A stretch of DNA of 46,612 bases from assembly GCF_000691145.1 (NCBI RefSeq), contig NZ_ASJC01000016.1, positions 1-46,612 on the forward strand. Direction: 5' to 3'. Source of the DNA: Bacillus altitudinis 41KF2b. GTDB lineage: Bacteria; Bacillota; Bacilli; Bacillales; Bacillaceae. Below, in pieces: positions 17,833 through 26,569 of this stretch. The notes under the pieces were generated by a model. It was not told the DNA's origin and made no database searches. It saw only the letters and a program-made list of their open reading frames with translations. Positions within the stretch are counted from its first letter, which is position 1; each line of letters begins with the position of its first letter. The position numbers and the translations under genes are program-made.

Positions 17833-18858
17833 TTATCCTTCCACTCTAAACATTTGATATATAGTTTCCAGTTGCTTCTCATATGCTGCACAATGAGTCA
17901 GATCAATATTATAACTTACATGTGAAATTCCTTTTGGCAGATGTTCCTTTAATAAGCGAGGAAAATTTTTACCAGCCTCATACACCTCTGTTTTTTCCAT
18001 AAAATAAAGCACATCTTCGTATTCTTCTTCTCTAAACCCCAGATCAGTCAATAAATCGCTATAAATGAGTGCAATTCTTTCAGATCTTTCTGCAAGCTTG
18101 ATACGAACCTGACCTGCCAGTTCTTGAAGAGAAAGCCCATGTGTACGGCTTTGTTCTAGAAAACATACATAGAGATAAATTGAAGATACAGCTTCATTCA
18201 GCTTAAGCTGATTTTCATTTGATATTTTAATCGTTTTTGATAATTTTTCATTAATTGTTTTGATTTCAATTCCACATTTGTTTCCTTTAAAATCAATGCG
18301 ACCTTTCGTCGGTCCTTCCCAATGTTCAATTATAAGAGGCGGTTGGCCAGGATGCCTTTCCAGCCATTCATTAATAAACCATAATTCCCCAAACAACCCA
18401 CGCTGTTGCTCTTCTGAAAGCCGCTTAAATCCTCCTCGCTGAAAGAAAGTCCTCCATCGATCAAGTACTTTATAGACTGTTGAAAAAAGAGAAACTTCTT
18501 CTTCAGCTACTGCCAGGTGATCAGCGAGATTCTGCAGAACAAATTCAAAGATTTCTGGGCTTTGTTCATCCTCTTGTCGGATAACAAGAAAATAATGTTC
18601 CTTTAAGAGGGATAGTTTTTCAAAGTATTCCACCTTAACGGACATTCCCCTCCATTTGGGCAATGCTTTTTCCTGATCCTTGTCCCATCCTTCTGTGCCC
18701 AAATCAATGTACAGCTGCCGATGATGATTAGCAGGGTCGATCCCTGCAAACATAATTGGATTCTCATAAGTCAAAACATTCAATTTATATACTTCACTTT
18801 CATCCTGGCTTCGAAGTTCTTGTATCATATCATCAAACTCTATTTTTAGGTTCAACAC
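17833..18858 (-). CDS. PD-(D/E)XK protein, DUF4420-like
   Basis: The protein is 341 aa if it starts at the GTG at 18858, seven bases after AAGGAG. A longer frame from 18960 would run back into the Z1 gene and was rejected. Motifs are those of a restriction-endonuclease fold: Glu158 in GLFGELWFINEWL, Asp189 in GRIDFKG and the E-x-K pair Glu198/Lys200 in GIEIKT. The match is to the PD-(D/E)XK motif family often seen beside Z1 genes. It is the likely DNA-cleaving subunit of the cassette. It begins 22 bases past the Z1 stop, in one transcript. Confidence 0.82.
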   Translation of the reverse strand: MLNLKIEFDDMIQELRSQDESEVYKLNVLTYENPIMFAGIDPANHHRQLYIDLGTEGWDKDQEKALPKWRGMSVKVEYFEKLSLLKEHYFLVIRQEDEQSPEIFEFVLQNLADHLAVAEEEVSLFSTVYKVLDRWRTFFQRGGFKRLSEEQQRGLFGELWFINEWLERHPGQPPLIIEHWEGPTKGRIDFKGNKCGIEIKTINEKLSKTIKISNENQLKLNEAVSSIYLYVCFLEQSRTHGLSLQELAGQVRIKLAERSERIALIYSDLLTDLGFREEEYEDVLYFMEKTEVYEAGKNFPRLLKEHLPKGISHVSYNIDLTHCAAYEKQLETIYQMFRVEG

Positions 18859-18880
18859 ATATACTCTCCTTAAATAAAGG

Positions 18881-21532
18881 TTATTTAGATATCGTTTTAT
18901 TTGTCTGATAGACGCCATTCTCTTCAATTTCCGTCGCCGGGAAAGAAAACGCAATTCCAATTGGCACTAGTTTCGAGGAGAATTTCACATCTAAACTCTT
19001 AAAGATAGGAACTTCTGGATGCAAAGGATATATTAACATTAGGCCATTTTCCTTTGAACGCACTCCTCGTTTATCTTTACGCTCTTTAATTTCTTTAATT
19101 TTATCGAAGTCCAAATCCATATCCTCATGGTTAGGAGACACAATAGCCCCAATGTCTCTAATTTGATACATGTTCTCAGGCGCTTTGACCTTATTTCCAA
19201 GTGCAGAAGCAGATTTCAAACTGATTTTTCCTAATTCAACCGGGTATTCTGATAGGCCAAGAGAAGATTTGCGCTGACCTTCTACTATTGAAACAGTCCA
19301 ATTTAATAATTCTCCTTCTTTGTTCACTCTGTCAATATAGTCAGCAATTAGTGCAGAATTTACAATATTACTGTCAGCCGTTCGATATTCTGACAGAAAT
19401 CCTTTGATGTGTTCTGCGTGCACACCAGATGTCGAGTAGAAGTCGGTCTTTTTGTATGTTGTCTTTGTTAAAGGAAGTATATTAACGAGCTTAACAGTCG
19501 CATCCATGTTTCCTTTCATTACATCTTCACTTGGATCAAACAGTCTTGTCTGTTGTAGGGTACCAGCATAAATGACATTTGAAGAAACTGCATTTCTCAT
19601 TTTCAAAGGACTCGTAAGCTTCATTGTTGGATGGCTTAGCATTTTGATCGCATATTCAGATGGTGTCTTCTTCATTGTAGCCAGACGGTCGAATTCCTGT
19701 CGAAGTTGAATCATCGCAATAGACAGATGTTCAAAATTTGAAGCAATCTCATTAGAAGTATAAATGCGGCATATATCCATATAACCCTTTTTATAGCCAA
19801 ACCAGCGTCCCATCTGCATGAGAGTGTCGTACATAAGCGTATTACGGAAATAATAGGTGATACTTAAGCCTTCTAATGTTAATCCTCTGGACAATTTGTC
19901 TCCACCTACTGCAATAACATTTAATCCTTCTTCTTTATATTGATGGTAATCTAATGCATCCCGGCTGTTACCATTTATCTCAAAAACTTGGATACTTTCA
20001 CAGCAATTCATCAATTCTTTATATACTTCATTCCAGCTAAATTCTGGGTGATTTTCATTCGGCCAATCTTTACTTGTTGGGAGAATATCATTATCATAAA
20101 GTTCTTGTAGTTCTGCAATCACAGTGCTTTCTGCATTATACTGTAATTGCTTTGATATAGCATCAAACGCCCGCTCAACTGCGTCTTTTACACTTGACTG
20201 GACATCTTTAAAACGAGAAGTATGTATGAGCATTGAATTATGTTTATTTCTTTGTCCTCTCAGATTGCGAATAGCAATCACAAGCAGGAATTCAAGTATT
20301 GCTTCACGCATTTGAGGAGGAACTTCTTCGAATTTATTTGCGTCAGATTTCTTTTTAATTTTTGTAAATACATCGAGGTCTTCTTGACGCAAATGGCGGA
20401 TCAGACTCGGGCGAGTATCTTCCGCGTCCTCTTCCACATTAAAATATTCCTCAGGTCCGCAATATTCCTTCGGCTTTGGTAGGCCGACAAGAAAATCTTT
20501 TGGATACAGGTCATCTCCTTCTTCATTTGTATTTCCTTCATTGCTGATTAGAAGATTTGCAAAAGGTGTTGCAGTATATCCGACAAAAGCTTTTCGATTA
20601 AAAATTTCAAGGATTTGCCTGATCAAGCGATTGATCGTTTTCGGATCTTCATTTTTATCAGGATTGGAAGTATCAACAGATGCCTGATCTGCTTCATCGT
20701 CAACAATTAAGACGGGAATATCCAAATTATATATATCCCGATGATAAATTAACTGATCTCGAAGCGATTCTAGTACGGTTTTATTTTTCTTAACGACCAT
20801 TAATGTTGGTGAGTTTAGGTTAAAAGTACCCCTTTGGCTTGATTTGATATCATGGTCTTCTGTTGTCCAAGAAGAAATGATATGATCAGCTGTATTTGCG
20901 CTTATTTGAGCAACTCCTATTGGGTTTCCATCTTTGTCTGTTCGGTTCCCGATTACCTCTTCATTCAAACGGATTTGTGTCTGAGTTCTTAAATCATTAT
21001 GAATACCTGATAGCACAATTATTAGCATATAGCCAACATCAAAAGCTTTATTGATTAAGCCAGTGAAATTAGCTGTTTTACCTGACTGAACATAACCTAA
21101 TACAAGCCCACGTTTATCGAATGGGTCTATCGAGCTTGGATTTCCTATAGATGCCATTATCTGATTCGTTGTTTCATCTATTGCAGTAACTGCCTCAAGA
21201 GGCCAGTTTTTCGAAGTGGAGAGATATCTACGATACCTGGACCAGAAAAATCCGCTAGCTACCATCTTAGGCTCAAACCAGCTTTTTTCTTTGGACTCTC
21301 TCATTACATAATTCTTTGGAACTTCCAAACCAATTTTGTACTTCATGTACATTTCAAGTGACCACTTTTGAAATGTTGGATCGTCAATAGGGCTCTCGGC
21401 CGACGCTAATCCTCTTGCTGATTCCAAGGCTTTTTCTGCTGCCTCTTCCTGATTTTTATAAACTGTTTTTAGGTAATAATAGGTATTTAAAAAGTTCTGT
21501 TCAAAAAAATCTTTCAAATCAATTGCTGACAT
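18881..21532 (-). CDS. Z1-domain protein, superfamily-2 helicase-like ATPase
   Basis: The 883-aa protein has helicase motifs in order: Walker A GYVQSGKT (146-153), Walker B DDEAD (278-282), motif III TATP (320-323), the Z1 element GGDKLSRGLTLEGL (543-556) and motif VI QMGRWFGY (573-580). Z1 proteins are SF2-type ATPases found with restriction systems and presumably translocate on or remodel DNA. The last 250 residues have no motif I can name. Its start overlaps the GHKL gene by 14 bases (ATG inside the upstream gene's end, GGAGG nine bases before), indicating translational coupling. Confidence 0.9.
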   Translation of the reverse strand: MSAIDLKDFFEQNFLNTYYYLKTVYKNQEEAAEKALESARGLASAESPIDDPTFQKWSLEMYMKYKIGLEVPKNYVMRESKEKSWFEPKMVASGFFWSRYRRYLSTSKNWPLEAVTAIDETTNQIMASIGNPSSIDPFDKRGLVLGYVQSGKTANFTGLINKAFDVGYMLIIVLSGIHNDLRTQTQIRLNEEVIGNRTDKDGNPIGVAQISANTADHIISSWTTEDHDIKSSQRGTFNLNSPTLMVVKKNKTVLESLRDQLIYHRDIYNLDIPVLIVDDEADQASVDTSNPDKNEDPKTINRLIRQILEIFNRKAFVGYTATPFANLLISNEGNTNEEGDDLYPKDFLVGLPKPKEYCGPEEYFNVEEDAEDTRPSLIRHLRQEDLDVFTKIKKKSDANKFEEVPPQMREAILEFLLVIAIRNLRGQRNKHNSMLIHTSRFKDVQSSVKDAVERAFDAISKQLQYNAESTVIAELQELYDNDILPTSKDWPNENHPEFSWNEVYKELMNCCESIQVFEINGNSRDALDYHQYKEEGLNVIAVGGDKLSRGLTLEGLSITYYFRNTLMYDTLMQMGRWFGYKKGYMDICRIYTSNEIASNFEHLSIAMIQLRQEFDRLATMKKTPSEYAIKMLSHPTMKLTSPLKMRNAVSSNVIYAGTLQQTRLFDPSEDVMKGNMDATVKLVNILPLTKTTYKKTDFYSTSGVHAEHIKGFLSEYRTADSNIVNSALIADYIDRVNKEGELLNWTVSIVEGQRKSSLGLSEYPVELGKISLKSASALGNKVKAPENMYQIRDIGAIVSPNHEDMDLDFDKIKEIKERKDKRGVRSKENGLMLIYPLHPEVPIFKSLDVKFSSKLVPIGIAFSFPATEIEENGVYQTNKTISK

Positions 21533-22997
21533 TCAAATTCGCCTCCAATAAAATTACTTTTAAAGTTGCACGGTTTAATTCATCAAATGCAGGTTGCGTT
21601 AACAAAATATTCAAAAGCTGTTCTTCGTTTTCAGCTACATTTAACTGCATCATAGAAGAAGCAAATTGGACTACCAATTCTTTCTTGCTGTCTGAAACCT
21701 TTTGCAATTCTTCTTCTGGAACTTTAGGAGCATCTATAATATTACTTGGCGAGCCAAGCTGTACAAATTTCAAATATAAGTTTAAGAGTTTTGCATGTTC
21801 ATCATCCAAATTTTTAAGCAACTCAGAAAGGATCGGATGATTTCGATTTAAAATAAATTGAGGACCATCCTCGTTTCCTGACTGCTCCCATGTATTTAAA
21901 CTTCCCTTAATCGAAGGATTTCTAGGACCAGACTGTGTCCGAAAATAAAAAATATCCCTTGAAACTTTTCGTGCAATGGATGAAATGGTTTCTAGTCTTC
22001 TTTTGGCGTCTTCAGGCAAATTAATGCCCGATTTTTTTATATCAACCTGCCAGTCTGAGTCAGCTGAATTCGGGAGATCGATGCGCACCCTGGCCAGCTG
22101 TGAAGCTGCATCCTTGGGAAACAGCCCCATCCAATCACCAAAATATAAAAGACGATTTTCTCTATAGATATATAATCCCTGATGATCACGCCAGCCTTTG
22201 TAACCGCCCGCCTTCTTATATTCAGACTCTGTTAAATGGGAGGCATGAGGCAAAATAAAATACTGCACTTTGATTCTATTATCATTAATTTTAAGAATCT
22301 GCATTTCGCCTTCCAGTGTATTCGGATGACTCCTCATAAAAGGATCCCATGGATCTATCTCTTTACCGTTGATAAACAGACTTACTTCTTTTTTCTCCAG
22401 TATAGAGTGAAATACAAATTCCAGGTGTCTATTAATACGAGAAACTTTATTATAGAAACTTGTTTCTTTTAATTTGCGCTTTCGTCCAACCCCCATAAAT
22501 CGGTCAAGCTTGTCAATACAGACGATTGTGCCGTTTTCCCCCTTTATATCGTCTAGTTGCAATTTTATTTCTTCAGGAATTTTGGTGAAGAGTTGCCATT
22601 CATTACATTCTGATACATGATCAAGATCCCAACATCTCTCAAAATATACTCCATCTTTTTTTGTCAAAACACTCAATCGCTTTCCAAGTGAAAAAGAAGC
22701 CGTTTTCAATCCCATACCAAAACGACCGAGCTCGTTTGTTCTTCTACGCTCTCTTGGGTCTTTAGAACCAATGCTCATAGCGATTTGAAGCATATATTCA
22801 GTCATACCCAAACCATTATCATTTATGGTAATCATTCCATCTGTATCATTATAGGTAAAATTCACTTTAATAGTTGATGCCTTAGCATCTAGACTGTTAT
22901 CTACAAGGTCAGCAATGGCTGTACTAGCATTATATCCAATAGAACGAAGCGCCTGAATCACAGGTGCTGCTGATGGTCTTGTCAGAACTATATTCAT
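21519..22997 (-). CDS. GHKL ATPase, MutL/MORC-like
   Basis: The 492-aa protein opens with a Bergerat ATP-binding fold. The N box is AIADLVDNSLDA (27-38), the G1 box is DNGLGM (60-65) and the G2 box is GRFGMGLKTAS (91-101). A following S5-like domain probably includes DWQVDIKKSGINLP at about 325. The layout matches prokaryotic MutL/MORC-like ATPases known from restriction-modification gene clusters, and not Hsp90 (no long charged linker) or histidine kinases (no phospho-His). It probably acts as an ATP-gated clamp that licenses the nuclease. It is the first gene of the operon, with a weak ribosome site. Confidence 0.88.
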   Translation of the reverse strand: MNIVLTRPSAAPVIQALRSIGYNASTAIADLVDNSLDAKASTIKVNFTYNDTDGMITINDNGLGMTEYMLQIAMSIGSKDPRERRRTNELGRFGMGLKTASFSLGKRLSVLTKKDGVYFERCWDLDHVSECNEWQLFTKIPEEIKLQLDDIKGENGTIVCIDKLDRFMGVGRKRKLKETSFYNKVSRINRHLEFVFHSILEKKEVSLFINGKEIDPWDPFMRSHPNTLEGEMQILKINDNRIKVQYFILPHASHLTESEYKKAGGYKGWRDHQGLYIYRENRLLYFGDWMGLFPKDAASQLARVRIDLPNSADSDWQVDIKKSGINLPEDAKRRLETISSIARKVSRDIFYFRTQSGPRNPSIKGSLNTWEQSGNEDGPQFILNRNHPILSELLKNLDDEHAKLLNLYLKFVQLGSPSNIIDAPKVPEEELQKVSDSKKELVVQFASSMMQLNVAENEEQLLNILLTQPAFDELNRATLKVILLEANLNVSN

Positions 22998-23032
22998 CTA
23001 TTAAACCCCGTTTCGCAGCAATATTTATACTA

Positions 23033-23038
23033 ATTATA
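23033..23038 (-). promoter_or_regulatory. Promoter of the defence operon (-10)
   Basis: On the minus strand TGCTATAAT gives an extended -10 about 36 bases before the GHKL start codon. The -35 region is only AT-rich. The whole 124-base gap to rlmH is AT-rich. Confidence 0.5.
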
Positions 23039-23121
23039 GCAAATAACTAAAATAAATAAATTTTAGGTAATAGTTTTTCCTTAGGTTTACAAATAGATGA
23101 AAAGTTATAAATAGATTTTAT

Positions 23122-23601
23122 CTACTTATGATAAGGCTCCCCCCGCACAATCCGAAACGCCCGATAAATCTGCTCCACCAACACCAGCCTCATCAACTGA
23201 TGCGGAAACGTCATCCTCGAAAACGACAACTTCTCATTCGCACGCTGCATCACAGCATCGCTTAACCCAAGGGATCCGCCTATGACAAAACACACCTTAC
23301 TTTTTCCGTATGTTGCCAGCTTATCTATTGTATCGGCTAATTCTTCGGAAGTTTTCATTTTTCCTTCGATGGCGAGGGCGATGACGTGGGCGTCTGGGTT
23401 GATTTTGCTTAGGATGCGTTCGCCTTCTTTGTCTTTGATGATTTTCATGTCTTGATCGCTGAGATTCTCGGGTGTTTTTTCATCCGCGAGCTCAATAATC
23501 TCGATTTTTGCGTAGGCTTGTAATCGTTTTGTGTATTCGGCTATGCCTTGCTTTAAATATTTCTCTTTTAATTTTCCTACTGTGATAATTGATATATTCA
23601 C
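23122..23601 (-). CDS. rlmH: 23S rRNA (pseudouridine1915-N3)-methyltransferase RlmH
   Basis: This 159-aa SPOUT methyltransferase methylates pseudouridine 1915 in helix 69 of 23S rRNA. The start [19 protein letters not shown], the knot segment [13 protein letters not shown] and the invariant C-terminus [11 protein letters not shown] are all present, at full family length. The 3' end, coding PYHK-stop, is the position that SCC elements use for integration in staphylococci. Here the defence cassette starts right after it. Confidence 0.97.
   Translation of the reverse strand: MNISIITVGKLKEKYLKQGIAEYTKRLQAYAKIEIIELADEKTPENLSDQDMKIIKDKEGERILSKINPDAHVIALAIEGKMKTSEELADTIDKLATYGKSKVCFVIGGSLGLSDAVMQRANEKLSFSRMTFPHQLMRLVLVEQIYRAFRIVRGEPYHK
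23125..23132. repeat. Right copy of 8-bp repeat, inside the rlmH 3' end
   Basis: ATCATAAG on the minus strand overlaps the last codons of rlmH and equals 13699-13706. It contains most of the TATCATAA core known from staphylococcal SCC attachment sites. Confidence 0.3.
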
Positions 23602-23639
23602 AGGTCATCCCCACCTTAAGAACAAGTTATTCATATAAG

Positions 23640-23973
23640 TTATCAACAATTGTGGATAAAATTTGTGTATTTTGTGTCCGATCATTCGTTCCCCACTATA
23701 TATATTGCAGGTTCATCGCACAATTCACAGGTTGTGGATAAGCTGTGTGTATGTTCGATTTTTCTGAATTCTGGCGGTGTTTCGTGATCATCTATGTACA
23801 TGTCTAGTACGGTTTCTATATGTTCTGCACAAGCATAAAGTGATTTGTTCATAAGTTTCTAATTCCTCCACTATGTTGTTTGGTTATTCACAAGTGTTTC
23901 GCTCATTGTTCAATATAACCGATTTATTCACATGTTAATAGTCTTTTACCATTTTCCACACCTTTTATCCACA
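23640..23973. promoter_or_regulatory. DnaA-box cluster beside rlmH
   Basis: Three perfect 9-mer boxes are present: TGTGGATAA at 23651-23659 and 23733-23741, and TTATCCACA at 23965-23973. One-mismatch boxes lie at 23640-23648 (TTATCAACA), 23884-23892 and 23924-23932 (both TTATTCACA) and 23952-23960 (TTTTCCACA). Seven boxes in 334 bases is far above background. B. subtilis has several DnaA-box clusters outside oriC, and I recall one beside yydA (rlmH). Confidence 0.8.
23682..23852 (-). CDS. CxxH/CxxC-type mini-protein (56 aa)
   Basis: ATG 23852 (GGAGG twelve bases upstream) opens 56 codons: MNKSLYACAEHIETVLDMYI, a middle with HETPPEFRKIEH, then TCELCDEPAIYIVGNE. The CAEH and CELC pairs make it a member of the small CxxH/CxxC protein family found next to rlmH in Bacillaceae (B. 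subtilis yyzF is, I believe, the equivalent). The four Cys/His residues probably bind zinc. Function is unknown. Two of the DnaA boxes flank or lie inside its coding sequence. Confidence 0.8.
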   Translation of the reverse strand: MNKSLYACAEHIETVLDMYIDDHETPPEFRKIEHTHSLSTTCELCDEPAIYIVGNE

Positions 23974-23985
23974 AACCAAATAAAA

Positions 23986-24009
23986 AAGCCTCCACTCCTG
24001 TGAAGGCTT
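23986..24009 (-). terminator. Terminator of the SAM hydrolase/ECF operon
   Basis: AAGCCTTCAC pairs with GTGGAGGCTT (one mismatch) around AGGA, followed by TTTTTTATTT on the minus strand, eight bases after the EcfT stop codon. Confidence 0.8.
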
Positions 24010-24016
24010 CCTTCTA

Positions 24017-24844
24017 TCAAAACGGATTGTAAAATCTCGTTCCTCTAACAAATGTAATCACTAGCGACACAATCAGTACCGCTCCAACAAAGATTAACGC
24101 CGCATAATCTGCTTTTTGAAAGTCTTTCGCCGTAAACCATGTGCGCTTTTTATGCTTTCCAAACCCGCGCAATTCCATCGCATTGCTGATCGTTTCAATC
24201 CGCTCTAGGCTGGAGAAAATCAGCGGCATCACAATCGACAGCGCATTTTTAATCCGTTTTCCCAGTTTTTCATTCTTCGATAAATCAATGCCTCTTGCTT
24301 GCTGAGAAATGGCAATCGTTCGAAAATCACGCTGAATATCTGGGATGTAGCGCAGAGCAATCGCTACCGCATACGAAATCCGGTAGCTGACCCCGATTCT
24401 GCTGAGCGATGAGGCGAATTCACTTGGATTTGTTGTCACGATAAATAAAAGCGCCGCTGGCATCACGGTCACGTATTTCAGTGTAATGTTCAATTGATAG
24501 AAAAGCTGTTCAAGTGTGACGTTGTACCAGCCTGCAATGTGAAACAGCTCGTGCTTCGCTCCATAGATGGCGACACCTTGCTGGGGAGCAAAGATGTAAA
24601 TGGCGATGTTGTTGATCACAAGAAAAATCGCCAGGACAATCACTACGAAAGAGATATCACGAAATCGTATGTTTGATAGCTGAAAGAACACGATACTGGC
24701 AACTAGCATAAACACTAATACGCCTGTATCATATGTGAGCATCGCTGCGGATGACCAGAGGATAAAGCAAATGAGTTTGGTGGCGCCTGTCAGCCGGTGA
24801 ATCGGCGACGGGCGATCGATATAAGACAGCATGTCTACAGCCAT
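24017..24844 (-). CDS. ECF transporter transmembrane subunit (EcfT/CbiQ family)
   Basis: The 275-aa integral membrane protein has hydrophobic segments at about residues 25-60, 65-90, 110-135 and 245-265. The family coupling motifs lie in the cytoplasmic helices: QQARGIDLSKN at about 182 and SNAMELRGFGKHK at about 215. The A-R-G signatures contact the ATPase Q-helices. Its start overlaps the ATPase stop by 10 bases. It is the last gene of the operon. Confidence 0.9.
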   Translation of the reverse strand: MAVDMLSYIDRPSPIHRLTGATKLICFILWSSAAMLTYDTGVLVFMLVASIVFFQLSNIRFRDISFVVIVLAIFLVINNIAIYIFAPQQGVAIYGAKHELFHIAGWYNVTLEQLFYQLNITLKYVTVMPAALLFIVTTNPSEFASSLSRIGVSYRISYAVAIALRYIPDIQRDFRTIAISQQARGIDLSKNEKLGKRIKNALSIVMPLIFSSLERIETISNAMELRGFGKHKKRTWFTAKDFQKADYAALIFVGAVLIVSLVITFVRGTRFYNPF

Positions 24845-26550
24845 GTCATTCGTTCCTTTCTGTCAACCTCAATGAAGCGATCCACGAGTTCATTTGGATT
24901 CGGCCAATCAGCTTTCAGCGCCAGTTCATATAGCGACGTTTCTTTTAAGCTCGCCTTTTGGACTAGCAACTGATCTGTCAGTACTTTGGCTGGTGTATCA
25001 TCTGCGATTTTTTCTCCATCTGAAATGACAATGGTTCTTGTTGTGTATTCGAGCATGAGATGCATATCATGGGTGATCATCAAGATCGTGACTCCCTGCT
25101 GATTTAATTGCTCTAAAAACGTCATCATCTCTGTGTAATGTCTAAAATCTTGACCGGCCGTTGGCTCATCTAAAATGATGATTTCTGGCTCTAACACAAG
25201 AATCGATGCGATGGTGACGCGCTTTTTCTGTCCAAAACTAAGGGCTGAGATCGGCCAGTTCCGAAATGGATACAGCCCGCATACTTTTAAAACCCGCTCT
25301 ACACGATCCTTGATGTCGTCTTCTTTTACGCCTCTTAAAACGAGACCGAGGGCGACTTCATCAAAAATCATTTGTTTCGAAATCATTTGATTTGGGTTTT
25401 GCATGACGACACCGATTCGTTCGGAGCGCTGTTTGATGGTGTCTCCTGTGATGTCATCGCCATTTAGATGAATTGTCCCTTTTGTTGGCTTTTCAAATGC
25501 GCAGAGCACCTTGGATAGTGTCGTCTTGCCTGCGCCATTGGCACCGGCGATGCTGATCATTTCTCCTTTTTTGACGGTAAAAGAGATGTTGTTCAGTGTG
25601 TTAGGTCTTGTCGGATAATCAAAGCTCAGCTCACGCACTTCTAGTAAATCCGGCGCTTCATTCTGCTCGACTGATGGCTCAGATGCTTCCATCCATTGCT
25701 CGATTTTCTCTTTTGCCTCGTCATTTAAGGTGAGATGCTGTAAATTAGCGATTTGATCTCCTGCTGCAATCGGAATGCCTGCATATTTCATCGCTCTCAC
25801 ATATAAAGGCTCACGTAAATACGCCGCTTCTAATACATTCGAGGCGAGCAATTCATCTGGTGTCATATCCGCTGCAATCGTGCCGTCATTGACAACGATG
25901 ATGCGGTCGACATGGCGGAAGAGGACGTCTTCCAATCGATGTTCCACCATCACGACCGTTTTTTTCGTTTCTTTTTGCAGACGGTCAATGAGATCGATCA
26001 CTTCTTTGCCTGTTGCGGGATCAAGGCTTGCCAGTGGTTCATCAAACAGCAAAATGTCGACATCGTTGACAAGTACGCCTGCAATAGCGACACGTTGTTT
26101 TTGACCGCCTGACAGCTCATGCACGGATGATGCCAGTTTGCCGTCTACCTCTGTTAATTTTGCCGCTTTCTCGACACGTGTTTTCATTTCTTCGCGTGTG
26201 ACTTGATCATTTTCAAGTGTGAACGCGATATCTTCTCCTACAGTCAGCCCGATAAATTGTCCATCAGGATCTTGCAGCACCGTTCCGACGAGCTGTGAAA
26301 GAGAGAAAATGTTCTCTTTCTCTGCATTTTTCCCGCCGATGTGGAGACTTCCTTCCATAGAACCTTTATAAGACGCAGGAACTAGCCCATTGATACAATG
26401 GGCTAGTGTGCTTTTTCCCGATCCAGACGGGCCTGCGATGAGGACTTTTTCTCCTTCATAGATGGTCAGGTTGACATCTTTCAATGTTGGTTCTGCCTGA
26501 CTGCGATACTTGAATCCGAAATGTTCGAATTGAATCATCGGTTTCTTCAT
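24835..26550 (-). CDS. ECF transporter ATPase, two ABC domains fused
   Basis: The 571-aa protein carries two complete ABC ATPase domains. The first has Walker A GPSGSGKST (40-48), signature LSGGQKQR (146-153) and LLFDEP. The second has Walker A GANGAGKTT (336-344), signature LSFGQKKR and IILDEP. Dual-domain A subunits of this YkoD-like kind replace the usual EcfA/EcfA' pair. The linker is at about 275-303. It energises uptake through the EcfT and S-component neighbours. Confidence 0.93.
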   Translation of the reverse strand: MKKPMIQFEHFGFKYRSQAEPTLKDVNLTIYEGEKVLIAGPSGSGKSTLAHCINGLVPASYKGSMEGSLHIGGKNAEKENIFSLSQLVGTVLQDPDGQFIGLTVGEDIAFTLENDQVTREEMKTRVEKAAKLTEVDGKLASSVHELSGGQKQRVAIAGVLVNDVDILLFDEPLASLDPATGKEVIDLIDRLQKETKKTVVMVEHRLEDVLFRHVDRIIVVNDGTIAADMTPDELLASNVLEAAYLREPLYVRAMKYAGIPIAAGDQIANLQHLTLNDEAKEKIEQWMEASEPSVEQNEAPDLLEVRELSFDYPTRPNTLNNISFTVKKGEMISIAGANGAGKTTLSKVLCAFEKPTKGTIHLNGDDITGDTIKQRSERIGVVMQNPNQMISKQMIFDEVALGLVLRGVKEDDIKDRVERVLKVCGLYPFRNWPISALSFGQKKRVTIASILVLEPEIIILDEPTAGQDFRHYTEMMTFLEQLNQQGVTILMITHDMHLMLEYTTRTIVISDGEKIADDTPAKVLTDQLLVQKASLKETSLYELALKADWPNPNELVDRFIEVDRKERMTWL

Positions 26551-26569
26551 TTATGTGTTCCACCTTGCT

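Noticed and set aside
17833..18960. Longer start for the PD-(D/E)XK protein at 18960
   Set aside because: It would read 80 bases back into the Z1 gene. A GTG at 18858 has a proper ribosome site, and the extra residues are basic and unlike a domain.
21415..21840. 141-codon frame antisense to the Z1 and GHKL genes
   Set aside because: It lies inside two well-supported coding regions on the other strand and has Ser/Phe-rich shadow composition.
13842..22997. Classification of the cassette as BREX, DISARM or a type I system
   Set aside because: No PglZ, BrxL, DrmA/B or HsdS/HsdM/HsdR motifs are present; the helicase has Z1 motifs and the ATPase is GHKL.
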